NCBI GenBank assembly: GCA_025345505.1
Contig: JANVCC010000047.1
Location: 7,323,429-7,387,428, forward strand
Source: Todiramphus chloris collaris
Taxonomy: Eukaryota > Chordata > Aves > Coraciiformes > Alcedinidae
DNA: 64,000 bases
Direction: 5' to 3'
Shown here in pieces: positions 11,901 to 23,545 of the stretch. A program made the translations under genes and the position numbers. The notes beneath the pieces are model-generated. The model ran no database searches. It was not told where the DNA came from and saw only the letters and a list, made by a program, of their open reading frames with translations. Numbering within the stretch: the first letter of the stretch is position 1; every line of letters begins with the position of its first letter.

Positions 11901-13405
11901 CATGGAGCCTGGAGGGTATAAACTTGATCTGCAAACCGCTCTGTCCCAGCGCAAGGCTGCGGGGCTGGGAATGTGCAGATCCTGCGCTAAGGATGGCCCC
12001 GGGGACTATCACTTTTTTATTTCAAGAGTGTTCGTTTCAAACTATAAACTTGAGAAACGATGAGAGGCCTCAAAGCATTTTGCCTGCAAGCAGGTGAAAG
12101 TAAGCAAATTGCTCTATTTGCACCAGTTTAATGGATAATGAGGTTAATTTGTAACTGGGTAACTTAGCCCAGATTCCAGTGTACCTTGCTGTCGTGCTTG
12201 TGCTTATGCACAGCTACATGAAACAAGCATATTTCTGTGGGTATAATTAAAACAGATACATGGACACACAACCTGCACAGACATTCTTGGCAGGATGATT
12301 GTCTCTGAAGATTATATTCCTGCTGGTAGAACGCAGATCTGATTTCATTTCGACAAACCTTTCACTGCTTTTTAATAACAAATGAGAGACAACGCTATAT
12401 ATTAAGTGTATGGGCTAAGATGTCACACACGCTGAGAGAAAATCCTTGTCAAAGCAAATGAGCATTTGGATGATACAATGATAAGAATAATGTAATTAAA
12501 TTCATTTTCATACCACTGATTTTATCACCCCATTTTCCACTCTCTTCCTCCCAGCCATATGCTTTGTTTCCATCCAAATCTGCTCATTAAGGAAGTGACT
12601 TAACATTTGTTACAGACAGTGCTGGAGAACAGGTCCTGGAATTGTTGGAATAAGGTTTAACTCAGCTGAAGAAGCACGAACATAGTGAGGAAGCGGAGAG
12701 AGAGAAGCTGATGTAAAATGGAAAAGCCCATGAACACAGCTGGGTAGAGAAGTGGGGGGCTGAAGAGACAGATGATCAAAAGAATTGGGGAAAAAAACCA
12801 AAACAAAACCAAAACAAAACAAAAACTAAAGTAAGGGAAAATGAAAATGACACAAGTATGAAAGGGAGAAAAGGAAAAAGGATGAGAAAGGGGAAAAAGA
12901 AAAGGAGTCTGTTAATAGTAGCTGGAGATAAAAGGGGAGAGGGAGGACAAGGCATGAAATGAGACAGAATTTAATTAAGCATACTTTTCTTTAAGTGGCT
13001 AACCAATCACCATCCCCATGGGCCAAGTGTCTGTTGCAGCTGGACTGGTGGGAGAAGCGTGTTGTGTGTCACAGCTCAAGTATTTCACAAGGGCCCTACC
13101 CTGAAAAGTGTACACAGTTTTCAAAGTGGGGCTGGGCAGGGGGTGTGATGCTGGGGATGGGGCTGCTAAAGAAGCAGCAACTCCAGTAGCATGGCTCATC
13201 CCTGGGATTTCACATCCTCTCCTCTGACACTTGTGAAACCCATGGTTCCTTTACTTCTTCCAGCAAACTGAGACATCTATTCAGCTATTGTGCTTATCAG
13301 GGCCCACAAGGGTCTTCCCCTCCTTCCAAATCAGGTGTTAAGAGGGGAACAGAGGAGCCAGAGTGTTTCTCCTAAGGCTTTGTTATTGTTGTTCAGCATA
13401 TCTTC
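8946..13405. other. Long unique non-coding block
   Basis: Almost 4.5 kb without a recognised transposon or gene. It holds a TA run (10957-10981), an A run (about 11751-11767) and a CAAAA tract (12797-12828). A pair of motifs at 9848-9858 and 9890-9900 resembles the A and B boxes of a tRNA-type Pol III promoter, but the region does not fold as a tRNA. Repeat-poor blocks like this are where conserved non-coding elements would be sought. Confidence 0.55.
12797..12828. repeat. CAAAA simple repeat
   Basis: A short tract of CAAAA and CCAAAA units lies in an otherwise purine-rich segment (about 12830-12960) full of GGAAAA and AGAAAAGG words. Confidence 0.8.
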
Positions 13406-13853
13406 ATGATCATAGAATCATTTTGGTTGGAAGAGACCTTTCAGACCATCAATTCCAACTTTTAACCCAGCACTGACAGGTCACCACTAAACCATGTCCC
13501 TCAGCACCACATCTCCACAAATTTTTAATTCCTTTCAGGGTTGGGGACTCTGAAAACCCTTTCCATGAAGAAACTTTTCCTAATATCCAACCTAAACCTC
13601 CCCTGGTGCAACTTGAGGCCATTTCCTCTTGTCCTGTTGCTTGTTCCTTGGGGGCAGAGCCCAACTCCCCCTGGCTCCAACCTCCTGTCAGGGAGCTGTC
13701 GAGAGCCAGAAGGTCTCCCCTCAGCCCCTTTTGCTCCAGGCTGAACAAGCCCAGGTCCCTCAGCTGCTCCTCACCACACTTGTGCTCCAGACCCTTCCCC
13801 AGCTCCATTGCCCTTCTCTGGCCACGCTTCAGTCCCTCAATAATCTTGTAGTG
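13406..13853 (-). mobile_element. CR1 LINE 3' fragment, ORF2 end
   Basis: The plus strand starts with the tail complement ATCATAGAATCATTTTGGTT and runs through the 3' UTR-like part into ORF2. On the minus strand the frame reads [46 protein letters not shown] in parts, matching the CR1 ORF2 pattern of a [17 protein letters not shown] block followed by LRGDLL. About 450 bases are present and the rest is missing at the 5' end. The tail has about two units. Confidence 0.93.
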
Positions 13854-16800
13854 ATATGCTCAAAGGAGCAGGGGAAGAGTTAGGATTAAGCCTTTTGCTC
13901 TTTGGCATTTTTAGGACTGGAGTCTTGGTTTTATATTTAATCTATCAACATACAAGGATTTTTCTGATGGCTGTGTTTATGAAAACTTACATTTCAAATT
14001 TGTACCGTCCTAAAGATCACAGATGAAACCTTCAGCTCCATTCTCAGATGAAGAGATCTGTCTTTACCCTCTCAGTGTGGTATGCTGGCACTTGAAAGGA
14101 GCTTCATACATTCCTGTAGGAATAGCTGGTCAGGGAGAAAACCACCACTGCACTAAGAGAGGACTGACCTCTCCAGCTGAGGCTTTTCCTCAGAACAAAC
14201 CTCAAAAGAGCCTCTATGAGATGCCCCTTCTTTTTGTCACAAATATTCGCAGGTTGGAGACTAAAAATAGTTTATTTTCTCCTGTTCTGCTCCCTCGGAG
14301 ACAAAACACCATTGTCAGAAATGTTAAAAGGATTGCTCTAGAGTCACTATGACTCACAGCATTGAACCGCTCTTCGTGATAGGGATAATAAGATTTTACA
14401 TTTTGAGGCCTGTTTTCCAGTTCCATCAACATCAACGGTCTATGGATCTATTTTTCTTTTAGTATCTCTGGTAGTGTTACAGTACATTATTTCTTTGGAT
14501 AGTATTGAGACAGGGAACCTTGCTGTCTTGGTGCCACCACGTGAATAACCTGCATAGGATTGTGTACTACGTGTCATCTCTCTGCGTGTGTGTAATTTAG
14601 AATAGGACTAAGCCTGCTAAACAGGGAGGAGGTGGCATGCCCTGGCTTCTTGGTCCCTCAGCAGGAAACCAGGACGTGACATCACACCCGTCCTGCCTAT
14701 GCAAGCTTTCCTGATTTTGAAAGGCCAAGTGCACAGAAGCTAATGGATGATTAGGAATCACACGACAGTACAGGGTAAAACACATGCCCACGAGACCAGC
14801 AGTCTACACATAACCAGGAAGACCAATTTCCATCTTTTTCTCCAAGAGGCCACTTTGTATAAGGCTGTATTAACTTCCTTTAAGACTACAGCTTTAAGGC
14901 TATATGAACTTTGCCTTTTCGTTGGCTTTCTTTCCCCCTTGCCCACTTATCTCATTTTTCTCTCTCCTTTCTTCACTTCTTGGAGCTGTGATTCTGTCTT
15001 CTCTAAGAAAAGGTTTCTAATAACATCCCACTATTTCCTAAATGAGCTCAACTCCATTTGGCTTAGAACCCAAGCGCCAGCAGGGCACTGCTGACATTTT
15101 TAAAGCTATTTCAGGTTCATTACATCTCAGCCTCTTCTGAACACACTGGCAAGGTGGGAGTTTAGAAGGTCACCTAAGGCCTAATGCTAATGGGATATTC
15201 ACATCCTGAAAGTACACAGTGGGGACATTACAACCCATTACATAGCAAGTTGGTCATGGTTTAGTACAAAGAGAAAGCCACAGCAAAATGATGGAAGCCA
15301 TCTATTGTCTTAAACATCAAGGGATCTATAATACTGGTTTTTAATACGCTTTTGAGGAGGTATAGTCATTTACCTATGTCTATGTACTTAGTATTCTCTT
15401 CCTCAGGTATATATATCATCTGACTTGATGTGCACCACTTTTTGGTGTCTATTTTAGAAAAATAAGTAATACCACTGCAAGCTGGGGAAAATCCAGTTTA
15501 ACTGCCAAAGAGCCAGGTCGAGTTCATTCAGCTGTTGGAAAAATAATTAGCAGCTGGATTTGTTCTTCTAGTTTTCCTATTACTGAGAGGAAAACTAATA
15601 AAGGACTGATCACTGGATATATAATATGACAGTTAGGTGCCTGCATTTAAGGTAGTCTGCATCTAAAGTGCTTTTATGGACATTATGACTGTTAAGCCAA
15701 TCGGTTCCTGTTTTACTTTCTTTTAAAATAATATGAAGAAAAGAGAAGGAGGACACAGAGTGTTTTACTTGCTCTCAGAGACATCTCTAATCTTTGGATT
15801 TAAACACAACCTCTCCAGGGACTTCAAAGGAAGCCTTATGCAGTCATCTAGAGCAACAGCTAAACTGAGCCGCAAAAAGGGAGTCCCCACATCTGAAATT
15901 CTTGTATTTATCATTATTACATCTTTAGGCATTTTCTGGAGCAAGGATTGGAAACCAAATTCACATTGGGGTAAAATAATACCCTAACAATTAGCCTATC
16001 AAATCAGCCTTTTCTTTTTTCTTTCTGGTTTTGAGGGATTTTTTGAGTCATTTGGGGTTTTTTTCCTAATTAACATTTCCCTATTCCAGGTGAAAAACCC
16101 AAGCATTTTAGCAGAGGGATTTAGGGAGTTTGCTTCTACTCCAGAAAATGCTGAAAGGTGACATTTCAACAATTTATTAATTTTCAGAAAAAAACCACAA
16201 TGTTCCATAAACTGCCTATTTAAGTAAAAACTGGTTTGGTGTTTGATTCTTCCCAACAGCTTCCTTACTTGTAAAATCATGGTATTATTTTTAAGATCTT
16301 AAACATGATCTTTATTCTTCAAGAATTATTCTTCAAGCATTATTCAAGCATTATTCTTCAAGAAGCAGCGTAGAAAATCATTCTTTCTACTTCAGCCATT
16401 TAAACAATGTTCAAAATGACTCACACTTTTCAAATTCATCTTTCTGGGGGTTTATATTTGTTTTGTAGGGAGTGGGAAACAAGCCTTAGTAGTCCCCAAA
16501 AATATGTAGCTGGCACCGCCTCTAGTTCCAAAGACACAGAAGTGAGTGTGTTCAGTGATCTGTGTTGCCACCACCCCATAGTAAGCAAACACGAAGGAGG
16601 AAACCATGGGCTGTTCAGAGCCTTGTGAGAGTTTGCCCAGAAGTTGATCTCACTAAAGTGTTTCAAAGAGAATTAAGACAACATCTGCATTCCCAGATAG
16701 GGTAAACTAATTCAAAAGTGGTTGAACTAATTCTGACACTTTTAAAACAGTGCTGTGACTTGAATGGAGTAAAACATGGTAGAAGTATTTACTAATCTAA

Positions 16801-17406
16801 GCTATTTTTAGTACAGAAGATGGAGTTGCCTCTTTCTTTGTTCTCCTCCTCACATCTTAGGGTTACTGCAGCTCCTTCAGGCAGCCTCTAGCTTAGCTGG
16901 CTTCTGCCCCAGCCATCACGGAAGGAGTGCAAGCAAGGCTGCTCTGGGTCAAGAAGGCATGTGCCAAGGTTAGTCTGAACTTCTGTGTATTAAGTAATAA
17001 CAAGGAAATTGTTCCCCTTCAAATTATTAAGACTGATTCTTCCCTCACTGTGTCCCAGTTTTCTCAGAAATGATGGGATTGCTGCAGAGGAGGAGAAAAG
17101 AATGCAGAGCTGTGTCTATTCAGAAGTTACTCAAAACATTCGAAGGTGTTTTGCATTCCCAACTTCTGCAAAATCTCTGCAATATCAATAAAAAAGGCAA
17201 CCTTTAATATACTTTTTCAATAGAATGCTATTTCTAGATAAATAAAGGGAAGTGCTTCTTCTGAGTTATGAATGCAAGCTCTCTGCTAAATAGGTGGACT
17301 ATTTTGGGAGTTGGATGTGAATTAAGTGGACTGTTTCATGGGTCTTTGATGACTCAGGTCTAAGCTTGACAAGTTTCAGTAACAGGTAGCCAAATAATTC
17401 ATCTGA
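13854..17406. other. Unique non-coding block
   Basis: No gene or transposon is recognised over about 3.5 kb. It contains a short 14-bp tandem repeat (16312-16364). Frames up to about 115 codons lack motifs. Confidence 0.55.
16312..16364. repeat. 14-bp tandem repeat, about 3.8 units
   Basis: Units of TTATTCTTCAAGAA or TTATTCTTCAAGCA occur at 16312-16325, 16326-16339 and 16351-16364. An 11-base unit lacking TTC sits at 16340-16350. Near identity between units suggests a fairly recent local expansion. Confidence 0.9.
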
Positions 17407-17868
17407 TTTCATAGAATCATAGAATGGTTTGGGTTGGAAGGGACCTTTCAAGGTCATCTAGTCCAACCCCCCTGCACTGAGCAGGGCCATCTGCAACTAG
17501 AGCAGGTTGCTCAGAGCCCCAGCCAACCTCACCTGCAATGGTGCCAGGGATGGGGCAGCAACCACCTCTCTGGGCAAGCTCAGCCAGCGTCTCACCACCC
17601 TCAGAGTGAAAAATTCCTTCCTTCTTTCTAATCTAAATCTCCCTCTTTGAGTTTCAACCCATCACCCCTTGTCCTGTCCCAACAGGCCCTGATCAAAAGT
17701 CCCTCCCCATCTTTCTGACAGGCCCCTTGAAGTCCTGAAAGGCCACCAGAAGGTCTCCCAGGAGCCTTCTCTTCTCCAGGCTGAACCCCCCATCTCTCCC
17801 AGCCTGGCCTCCCAGCAGAGGGGTTCCAGCCCTCCCAGCATTGCTGGGGCTCCTCTGGGCCATTCTTT
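17407..17868 (-). mobile_element. CR1 LINE 3' fragment, CR1-Y-like derived subfamily
   Basis: The plus strand begins with two tail units (TTTCATAGAATCATAGAATGG) and the complement of the CR1 end sequence AGATGACCTTGAAAGGTCCC. The minus strand carries the end of ORF2 with FSLEKRRLLGDLLVAF, FKGPVRKMGRDF and GRAGTPLLGGQAGRDGG-type residues. These derived residues are shared with the copies at 21655-22249 and 49189-49609, so the three form one lineage. It is 5'-truncated to about 460 bases. Confidence 0.93.
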
Positions 17869-19221
17869 TCATAATTAGAAAAAATTCCACTTCTCTATGT
17901 AGTGGCAGCCTGCTTTAAAAATGGAAATGATGAGGTTAGATAGAAGTTATTCAGTCATAACTGAGAAGTGACAATAAACAAAATAATTGCACAGAGCAAT
18001 TGCTTTGCCAAATTGATGTGACTGTACACATTTAAAAATGTACACAACTTTTATATAGTAAATCATTTAGCAAGTTGTTTCATTAACTGCATCCAGCTTC
18101 CTACTCAAGTCTCAACTTGTTCCCAGATAAGCTTTCAAGAATAATAAATCCCCCCGTAAGGGGATATGCTTTAAAGCAAATAACCACTGCCAAATAATTT
18201 ATCACATGTAGCCACTGGTCTCCATCCTTAATTACTAACATTTCGTTCTACTGCTCGTTTAACAGAAGTTAAGCCTGATGCCTATTCTCTGTGTATTCTT
18301 TTTTTCAAGAGCTGCTTTTCATCATGTATTCAGAGTTTGAACCAGACTGTCCCTTTTTTTTCCTGTGAAGAAAAGCATTTCTGTGGGACTTCGCCTATGG
18401 GACTCCGTGGCAGAGAGAATCCTATTTAATTCTTGGCATGAGATGTATAAAAGAAGTCCTTGTTTGATTCAGGTTCAATAAACAATAGTCAGTACTTATT
18501 TGCATAGAGTAAGCTCTGTGCTTAACTTCTGGAGGGTTCAGGTTTTGCCTCCTGTTCAATATTTATTGCGCTGTCTTATTTATTTCTTTCATTTATTTAA
18601 CACAGCAATATTTGGATGCTGTTTTTCTGGAAACTGGAACAGAACGAATAGTCTGACTCCTTGTGGTTTCATCGAACTTTTTTCAAGGTCATAACAATTT
18701 ATGAGGGTATGACTGCCTGTAAAAGCCAAAATTGCCAAGAATTTAATCCACTTTTTAAACAGTTTAGCTCTAAAAAAAGAGGGAGGAAACCCCCCCATGT
18801 ATTTACACTATATTAATCGGAATCTAGTTTATTCCATTAATACTGAAGAGCCAAAAGATGATACTCTGCTCTCATCAAACTGACACAGTTCCTCTGGCAT
18901 AGCAGACTTGTGGAAGCAAATGTCTTCCAGCTTTTGGTGTGTATTAGGAAGGAAGTTTTAAATAAAAGTGATAATTTTAAACAATATAATACATCTGTTG
19001 TGATTACACGGAATTATGAGATCTGCGCCTTGAAGTTTATTTTCTTAAGGTCAAATACTCCGCTGGAGTCATGGAGTAGAGAAAGAGCAGGAATGACTGT
19101 TGTTATTGCACTGATGGGTTTAGTGAGTGTGCCGAGAGCTAGACTCCATGAGGATCTGGGCAGTACACATGGTTTAACTTGGACACGCTTCCCAGGACAG
19201 ATTAAGATAGGATCTGTAGCA
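17869..19221. other. Unique non-coding stretch
   Basis: No gene or transposon is recognised. An AT-rich segment with several T runs lies around 18290-18360. No splice-bounded open frame convinced me. Confidence 0.55.
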
Positions 19222-19449
19222 TCTCCACCTCAATATGAGGAGGAACTTCTTTACTGTGAGGGTGATGGGGCACTGGAACAGACTGCCCAGAGAGGCTTTG
19301 GAGTCACCTTCTCTAAAGTCTTTGAAAACACAACTGGATGCGTTCCTGTGCGACATGCCCTGGGTGATCTGCTTTGGCAGGGGGGTTGGACTTGATAATC
19401 TTTAGAGGTCCCTTCCAACCCCTAACATTGATTCTATGATTCTATGATC
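19222..19449 (+). mobile_element. CR1 LINE 3' fragment
   Basis: Plus-strand sequence reads through the last ORF2 codons (ACTGGAACAGACTGCCCAGA, equivalent to WNRLPR), then GGGGGGTTGGACTTGATAAT, AGGTCCCTTCCAACCCC and two to three ATTCTATG units. About 228 bases survive. Another CR1 in the same orientation starts about 120 bases downstream, so two independent insertions lie almost in tandem. Confidence 0.92.
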
Positions 19450-19566
19450 TAGGGATGACTGTCAGCTCATCTAGATGAGGAGAGAACATGGCCTGTGCTT
19501 CTGCTTGGGCTACTAGGGTCTAGCTTTGACATAACTGAGACAGCATCACTATTCAGGGAGACAGTG

Positions 19567-19804
19567 ATTACGCTAGATATCAGGAAAAACTTCTTTACAG
19601 AAAGGGTTGTTAAGCACTGGAACAGGCTCCCCAGGAAAGTGGCTGAGTCACCATCCCTGATTGTGTTTAAAAAAATTCTTTGGATGTGTTGCTTGGGGCC
19701 GTGGTTTATTGGTGGGTTGTTAGAGTTAGGGTAGTAGGGTAAGGTTGAGGTGGGACTCGATCTTGAAGGTCTTTTCCAACCTGAGCAATTCTGTGATCCT
19801 GTGA
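19567..19804 (+). mobile_element. CR1 LINE 3' fragment, second in tandem
   Basis: The plus frame gives [28 protein letters not shown] in continuous phase, which is the typical C-terminus of CR1 ORF2. It is followed by the 3' UTR with GATCTTGAAGGTCTTTTCCA and a decayed tail (ATTCTGTGATCCTGTGAT). The different 3' UTR from its neighbour at 19222 shows it is a separate insertion of another subfamily, not a tandem duplication. Confidence 0.92.
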
Positions 19805-21654
19805 TGCTGATTGACCTCAGCTACTGCCCACCAGTACGTGGATACAGAACAAGAAGAACTGCACCATCCAGAAGTACCTGGAACTCTCGAGGCCTCTTGG
19901 GGCTGCTCTTCTGCTACCACTGCTCCCTCGTGCAATGACGTAAACATACGATCCAATGTGCAGAATTAAACCCGTGCTCTGGTTGGGGTTGCAAAAGAGC
20001 TACTGAGTCCCTGTGAGCCCTTCCATGCATCCCTGGACCCCCCAGCTGCCTGGGGGGTGAGTGTACCTGTACAGATGGTTGGCACCTCTTTAGCAATTTA
20101 CACGTGAGTACAGATTCTCACAAATGCAAGGATTAGACTGTCAAGATCACAGCATACTGAAGAGATCAATAAATAATGGGAATGGGAAAACCTAAATCCA
20201 TAAATGCTAGAAGGGTATAAATACCTCTACTTAAGGAAGTAGAGGAAGTAGCTGTAAAAATAAGCAATAAACAACAGAGGGAGGTGATACCGAATCTGAA
20301 TTCGCTACTAATTCCTGTCAGTGTTTTAAAATTGGACAATAAGTCATTCAAGAAACGCCTTCTACTACTTCCTTTCGCTTTCTGCAGCTATTTTTTATTT
20401 TTTGTCCCTGCAAAATTACAATTGGAAACAGCTAATCATAATTTTTCACTGGTGTTTTCTCTCTGAGGGAAACTTTCACTGTTCACAGCAGTTAGCATTG
20501 AATTCTTCCAGTCCTCCGGAGGTTTGCTTTCATTTTCCCAGTAAAACCTCGTGCTGTCAATATTGCCCCTTGGTTCTTTAGAAAAATGTGCCTAGAATGT
20601 TCCTATTTGTTTACAGCGGAGATTTGATTATCTTGTAATTTCCTAACACAGTCTTCTGTTAGGAATAAATCTAGGTTATATTGGCTCTATTTCTTATGAT
20701 TTTGTTGATAATGTCTTCCCTACAGTCTAAGAAAACAAAACAAAACAATTCATATTTTTCTTGCAGCTCTGTGAAATATTTCAGCCACTTTAATCCAATT
20801 CCTTGCACATTTTTAATGTTTTGCTTGGGAACATATTCTAATGATTTCTTTTCCGAAATTAATATCTACAGTGATAAAGAAGATAGAGATACTGGACTTA
20901 TTTAAATTCTTTGTGAGCACATCCAGTGAATTTATTTAATCGTTATAGCTGCAGAAACCTACACTTGCTGTAGAATTTGTTGGTGAGAATAGATGAGGAA
21001 ATATGGAATAACCGCTTCCGATATATCCTCGAGCTACTTAAGGCAAGGTATAGTGAGAGAATAAAACAAATGAAAAGAAAATTAATTCATATATCCATAG
21101 GTGCTAAAACATGTTACTGCTTCTATTTTAATATATTCCTTTGCACATCCACTGCCTTTTGCTATAGTTACATGGGTAAAAAAAACCACAACAAGTTGTT
21201 GCCAAGACAATTTTCAGTAAAAAAGTAACAAAGCTACTGCTTTATTTTTTTGAAATGCCTATATTTGGAGAAACAATCCATTAACCTAACTTCGGTGCTG
21301 CCTGAAATGTAGCCCTGCTCTCTCTGCTTTGAACATAAAGCACGCTCATTATGGTAGAAGCAGTTTTCAAATAGCTTTATCTTATAATATACTTTGAATG
21401 AAATACATTAGTTTTGATTCTCAACAACATTTCATTATCTGATTATAGATCATGCTGCTTCAGGGGAGAAATTGAGAGGTGCTCTTCTCCTCTGAAGCTC
21501 CACCACAGAGACTGGGCAACATTTAAAGTCTTACTGTTCCCTGTGAAAGCCACTCAGAGTGAGGGCTACAGTGCCACCTCTAGATTAAAGAGGAGTTTTC
21601 TGTCTAGTCTTTCTAAAGGAGGAAAATACTGTGATTTTTTTTGACTTCTGGATT
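19805..21654. other. Unique non-coding stretch with a GC hairpin
   Basis: No gene or transposon is recognised. A perfect hairpin lies at 20037-20058. The rest is AT-rich with short chance frames. Confidence 0.55.
20037..20058. repeat. Perfect GC-rich hairpin, 9-bp stem, 4-base loop
   Basis: ACCCCCCAG and CTGGGGGGT are exact complements around the loop CTGC. No T run follows on either strand, so it is not a bacterial-type terminator, and the setting is eukaryotic in any case. Confidence 0.85.
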
Positions 21655-22249
21655 AGCAGGTCGAGGGGGGGATCCTGCCTCTCTGCTCCCAGGGCTCTGG
21701 GGGGAGAGAGAGAGAGAGAGAGAGACCCCCCTGCAGTGCTGGGGCCAGCTCGGGAGTGCTCAGCACAGCAGAGACAGGGACCTGTTGGAGCGGGGCCAGA
21801 GGAGCCCCAGCAATGCTGGGAGGGCTGGAACCCCTCTGCTGGGAGGCCAGGCTGGGAGAGATGGGGGGGTTCAGCCTGGAGAGGAGAAGGCTCTGGGGAT
21901 ACCTTCTGGTGGCCTTTCAGCACTTCAAGGGGCCTGTCAGAAAGATGGGGAGAGACTTTAGAGCAGGGCCTGTTGGGACAGGACAAGGAGTGATGGGTTG
22001 AAACTCAAAGAGGGAGATATAGACTGAAGAGAAGGAAGGAATTTTTCACTCTGAGGGTGATGAGAGCCTGTCCCAGGTTGCCCAGAGAGGTGGTGGCTGC
22101 CCCATCCCTGGCACCATTGCAGGTGAGGTTGGCTGGGGCTCTGAGCAACCTGCTCTAGTTGCAGATGTCCCTGCTCAGTGCAGGGGATTGGATTAGATGA
22201 CCTTTAAAGGACCTTTCCAACCCAAAACATTCTCTTATTCCATGACTCT
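21655..22249 (+). mobile_element. CR1 LINE, CR1-Y-like derived subfamily, with internal GA expansion
   Basis: About 595 bases of the ORF2 end and 3' UTR. The start matches the CR1 block encoding SRSREV..PLYSALVRP in scrambled frame, followed by a GA run at about 21706-21724 where CR1 normally reads GGTGAGGCC. Then come LLERGQ, GGLEPLCWEARLGEMGGFSL and HFKGPVRKMGRDF, and the end GATGACCTTTAAAGG with a decayed tail (CATTCTCTTATTCCATGA). It lies 3.8 kb from, and inverted to, the related copy at 17407-17868, so the two can pair as an inverted repeat. Confidence 0.93.
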
Positions 22250-23267
22250 AACATAGGCATCACAACTGTTGTCCATTGATTGCAGTGGGAGTCAGCAGCA
22301 TCTGGCATTTTGAGTATTTATGAGGCAGCTTGAAATGCATATTGCTCTGTTGATCTTTAGTGCCCACAGGAACACTGTAGGAAAAATCTGGCCTCTCCCA
22401 GTGTGCCAGGACTGCAGTTCAGATGCATGTTTCTGATGATGGAGTCCATACTCCACCATCTCAACGTCTGAGAGCATTTATAGTCGATGAACCCTCTACT
22501 AATTGATTGAAGTGCAAGTTTGCGTTTGCATTTTCACCTTCAGGCATGCACAGATCTTGTCTACTTACTCTGACTTGTACCCAACTGTGGGATTCCTGGA
22601 GGCAAGGTTTTGAGGAAAATTCCTTGAAGTTGATGTTTATTGACATTTTCTGTGAAATATCACACAAACAGGTTTTGATAGACACATTTTTATAGATCTT
22701 GAAATAAAACAAAATACCCCACTTAAAAACACAGTGTCATACTTGTTATCCTGTCCCAGTAAGCAGAGTTATATATATTAAATATGCACATCCAGATCTT
22801 GGGTTGTGGGCCCAATGGGCTGTCCAGAATCCTGCCATATTAGCAGGTATTCAACCATACATGCAGATGGTGAGCTAACTAAGTTGTTCTCTATTTGTTT
22901 ATTATTAAAGCAAAACTTTTAGTGAGCCATACCATGCTCTGTCTGAAGTCTGTGGGAGCTGTGTGGAACTGTGCAGAGCAGTATTTAATCCAAAACTAAA
23001 ATAAATCTATAAAACATTTACTGGTGTAATGATAATGGTATGTAAGTTAATCTAAATGTTTGCATTACATGAGGTGTAAAATGCAGCATTTACTTTCAGT
23101 ACATCTTTAAATTGCTTTTCTCAATGATTTTTTGTGCCAATGTTAGATAAACATAAGCAAAAATCCCTCTTCATGATTTTTATTTACTTCAGAGGAGCAC
23201 AATGACTGCCAACCATCAAATGCATGTTTATATAAATAAGTAGTTTATAAGAAGATTATATTTTAAA
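22250..23267. other. Unique non-coding stretch
   Basis: No gene is recognised. Segments at 22273-22293 and 22941-22991 resemble the CATTGACTTCAATGGGAG / GAGCAGGATTTGGCC dispersed amniote motif, both clearly decayed. Confidence 0.5.
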
Positions 23268-23545
23268 GTGATTCTCTCCTTTTCTTTTCTTTCTCCCTTT
23301 CCCTTTTCCTTTCCTTTTCCCTTTCCCTTTCCCTTTCCCTTTCCCTTTCCCTTTCCCTTTCCNNNNNNNNNNTTTCCCTTTCCCTTTCCCTTTCCCTTTC
23401 CCTTTCCCTTTCCCTTTCCCTTTCCCTTTCCTCCTCCCTCTCTTTCTCTCTCTCTCTCTCTCTCTTTCTTTCTCTCTCTCTTTCTCTCCTCTCTTTCTTT
23501 CTCCTCATCTCTCATTCTCTCTGCCTCTTTCTCTCTGTCTCTGAA
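23268..23545. repeat. Large TTTCCC/CT polypyrimidine tract with assembly gap
   Basis: Almost every plus-strand base from about 23268 to 23541 is C or T. The core is a near-perfect TTTCCC hexamer array on both sides of a 10-N gap (23363-23372). To the right it passes into CTCT, CTTT and CCTC units. Translations on either strand (FPFPFP, GKGKGK, ERERER) are artefacts. A long polypurine/polypyrimidine mirror-type tract can form triplex DNA, which may explain why the assembly failed inside it. Confidence 0.95.
23363..23372. other. Assembly gap (10 N)
   Basis: Ten N bases sit inside the hexamer array, with the same TTTCCC unit on both sides. The true length of the array is therefore unknown. Confidence 0.99.

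Noticed and set aside
18910-19395. 161-codon plus-strand frame
   Set aside because: The second half is CR1 3' sequence read in a non-coding phase and the first half has no motif; chance fusion.
21585-21993. Overlapping frames of 106-133 codons on both strands
   Set aside because: All lie in the GC-rich CR1 copy with GA expansion; stop codons are rare there for compositional reasons.
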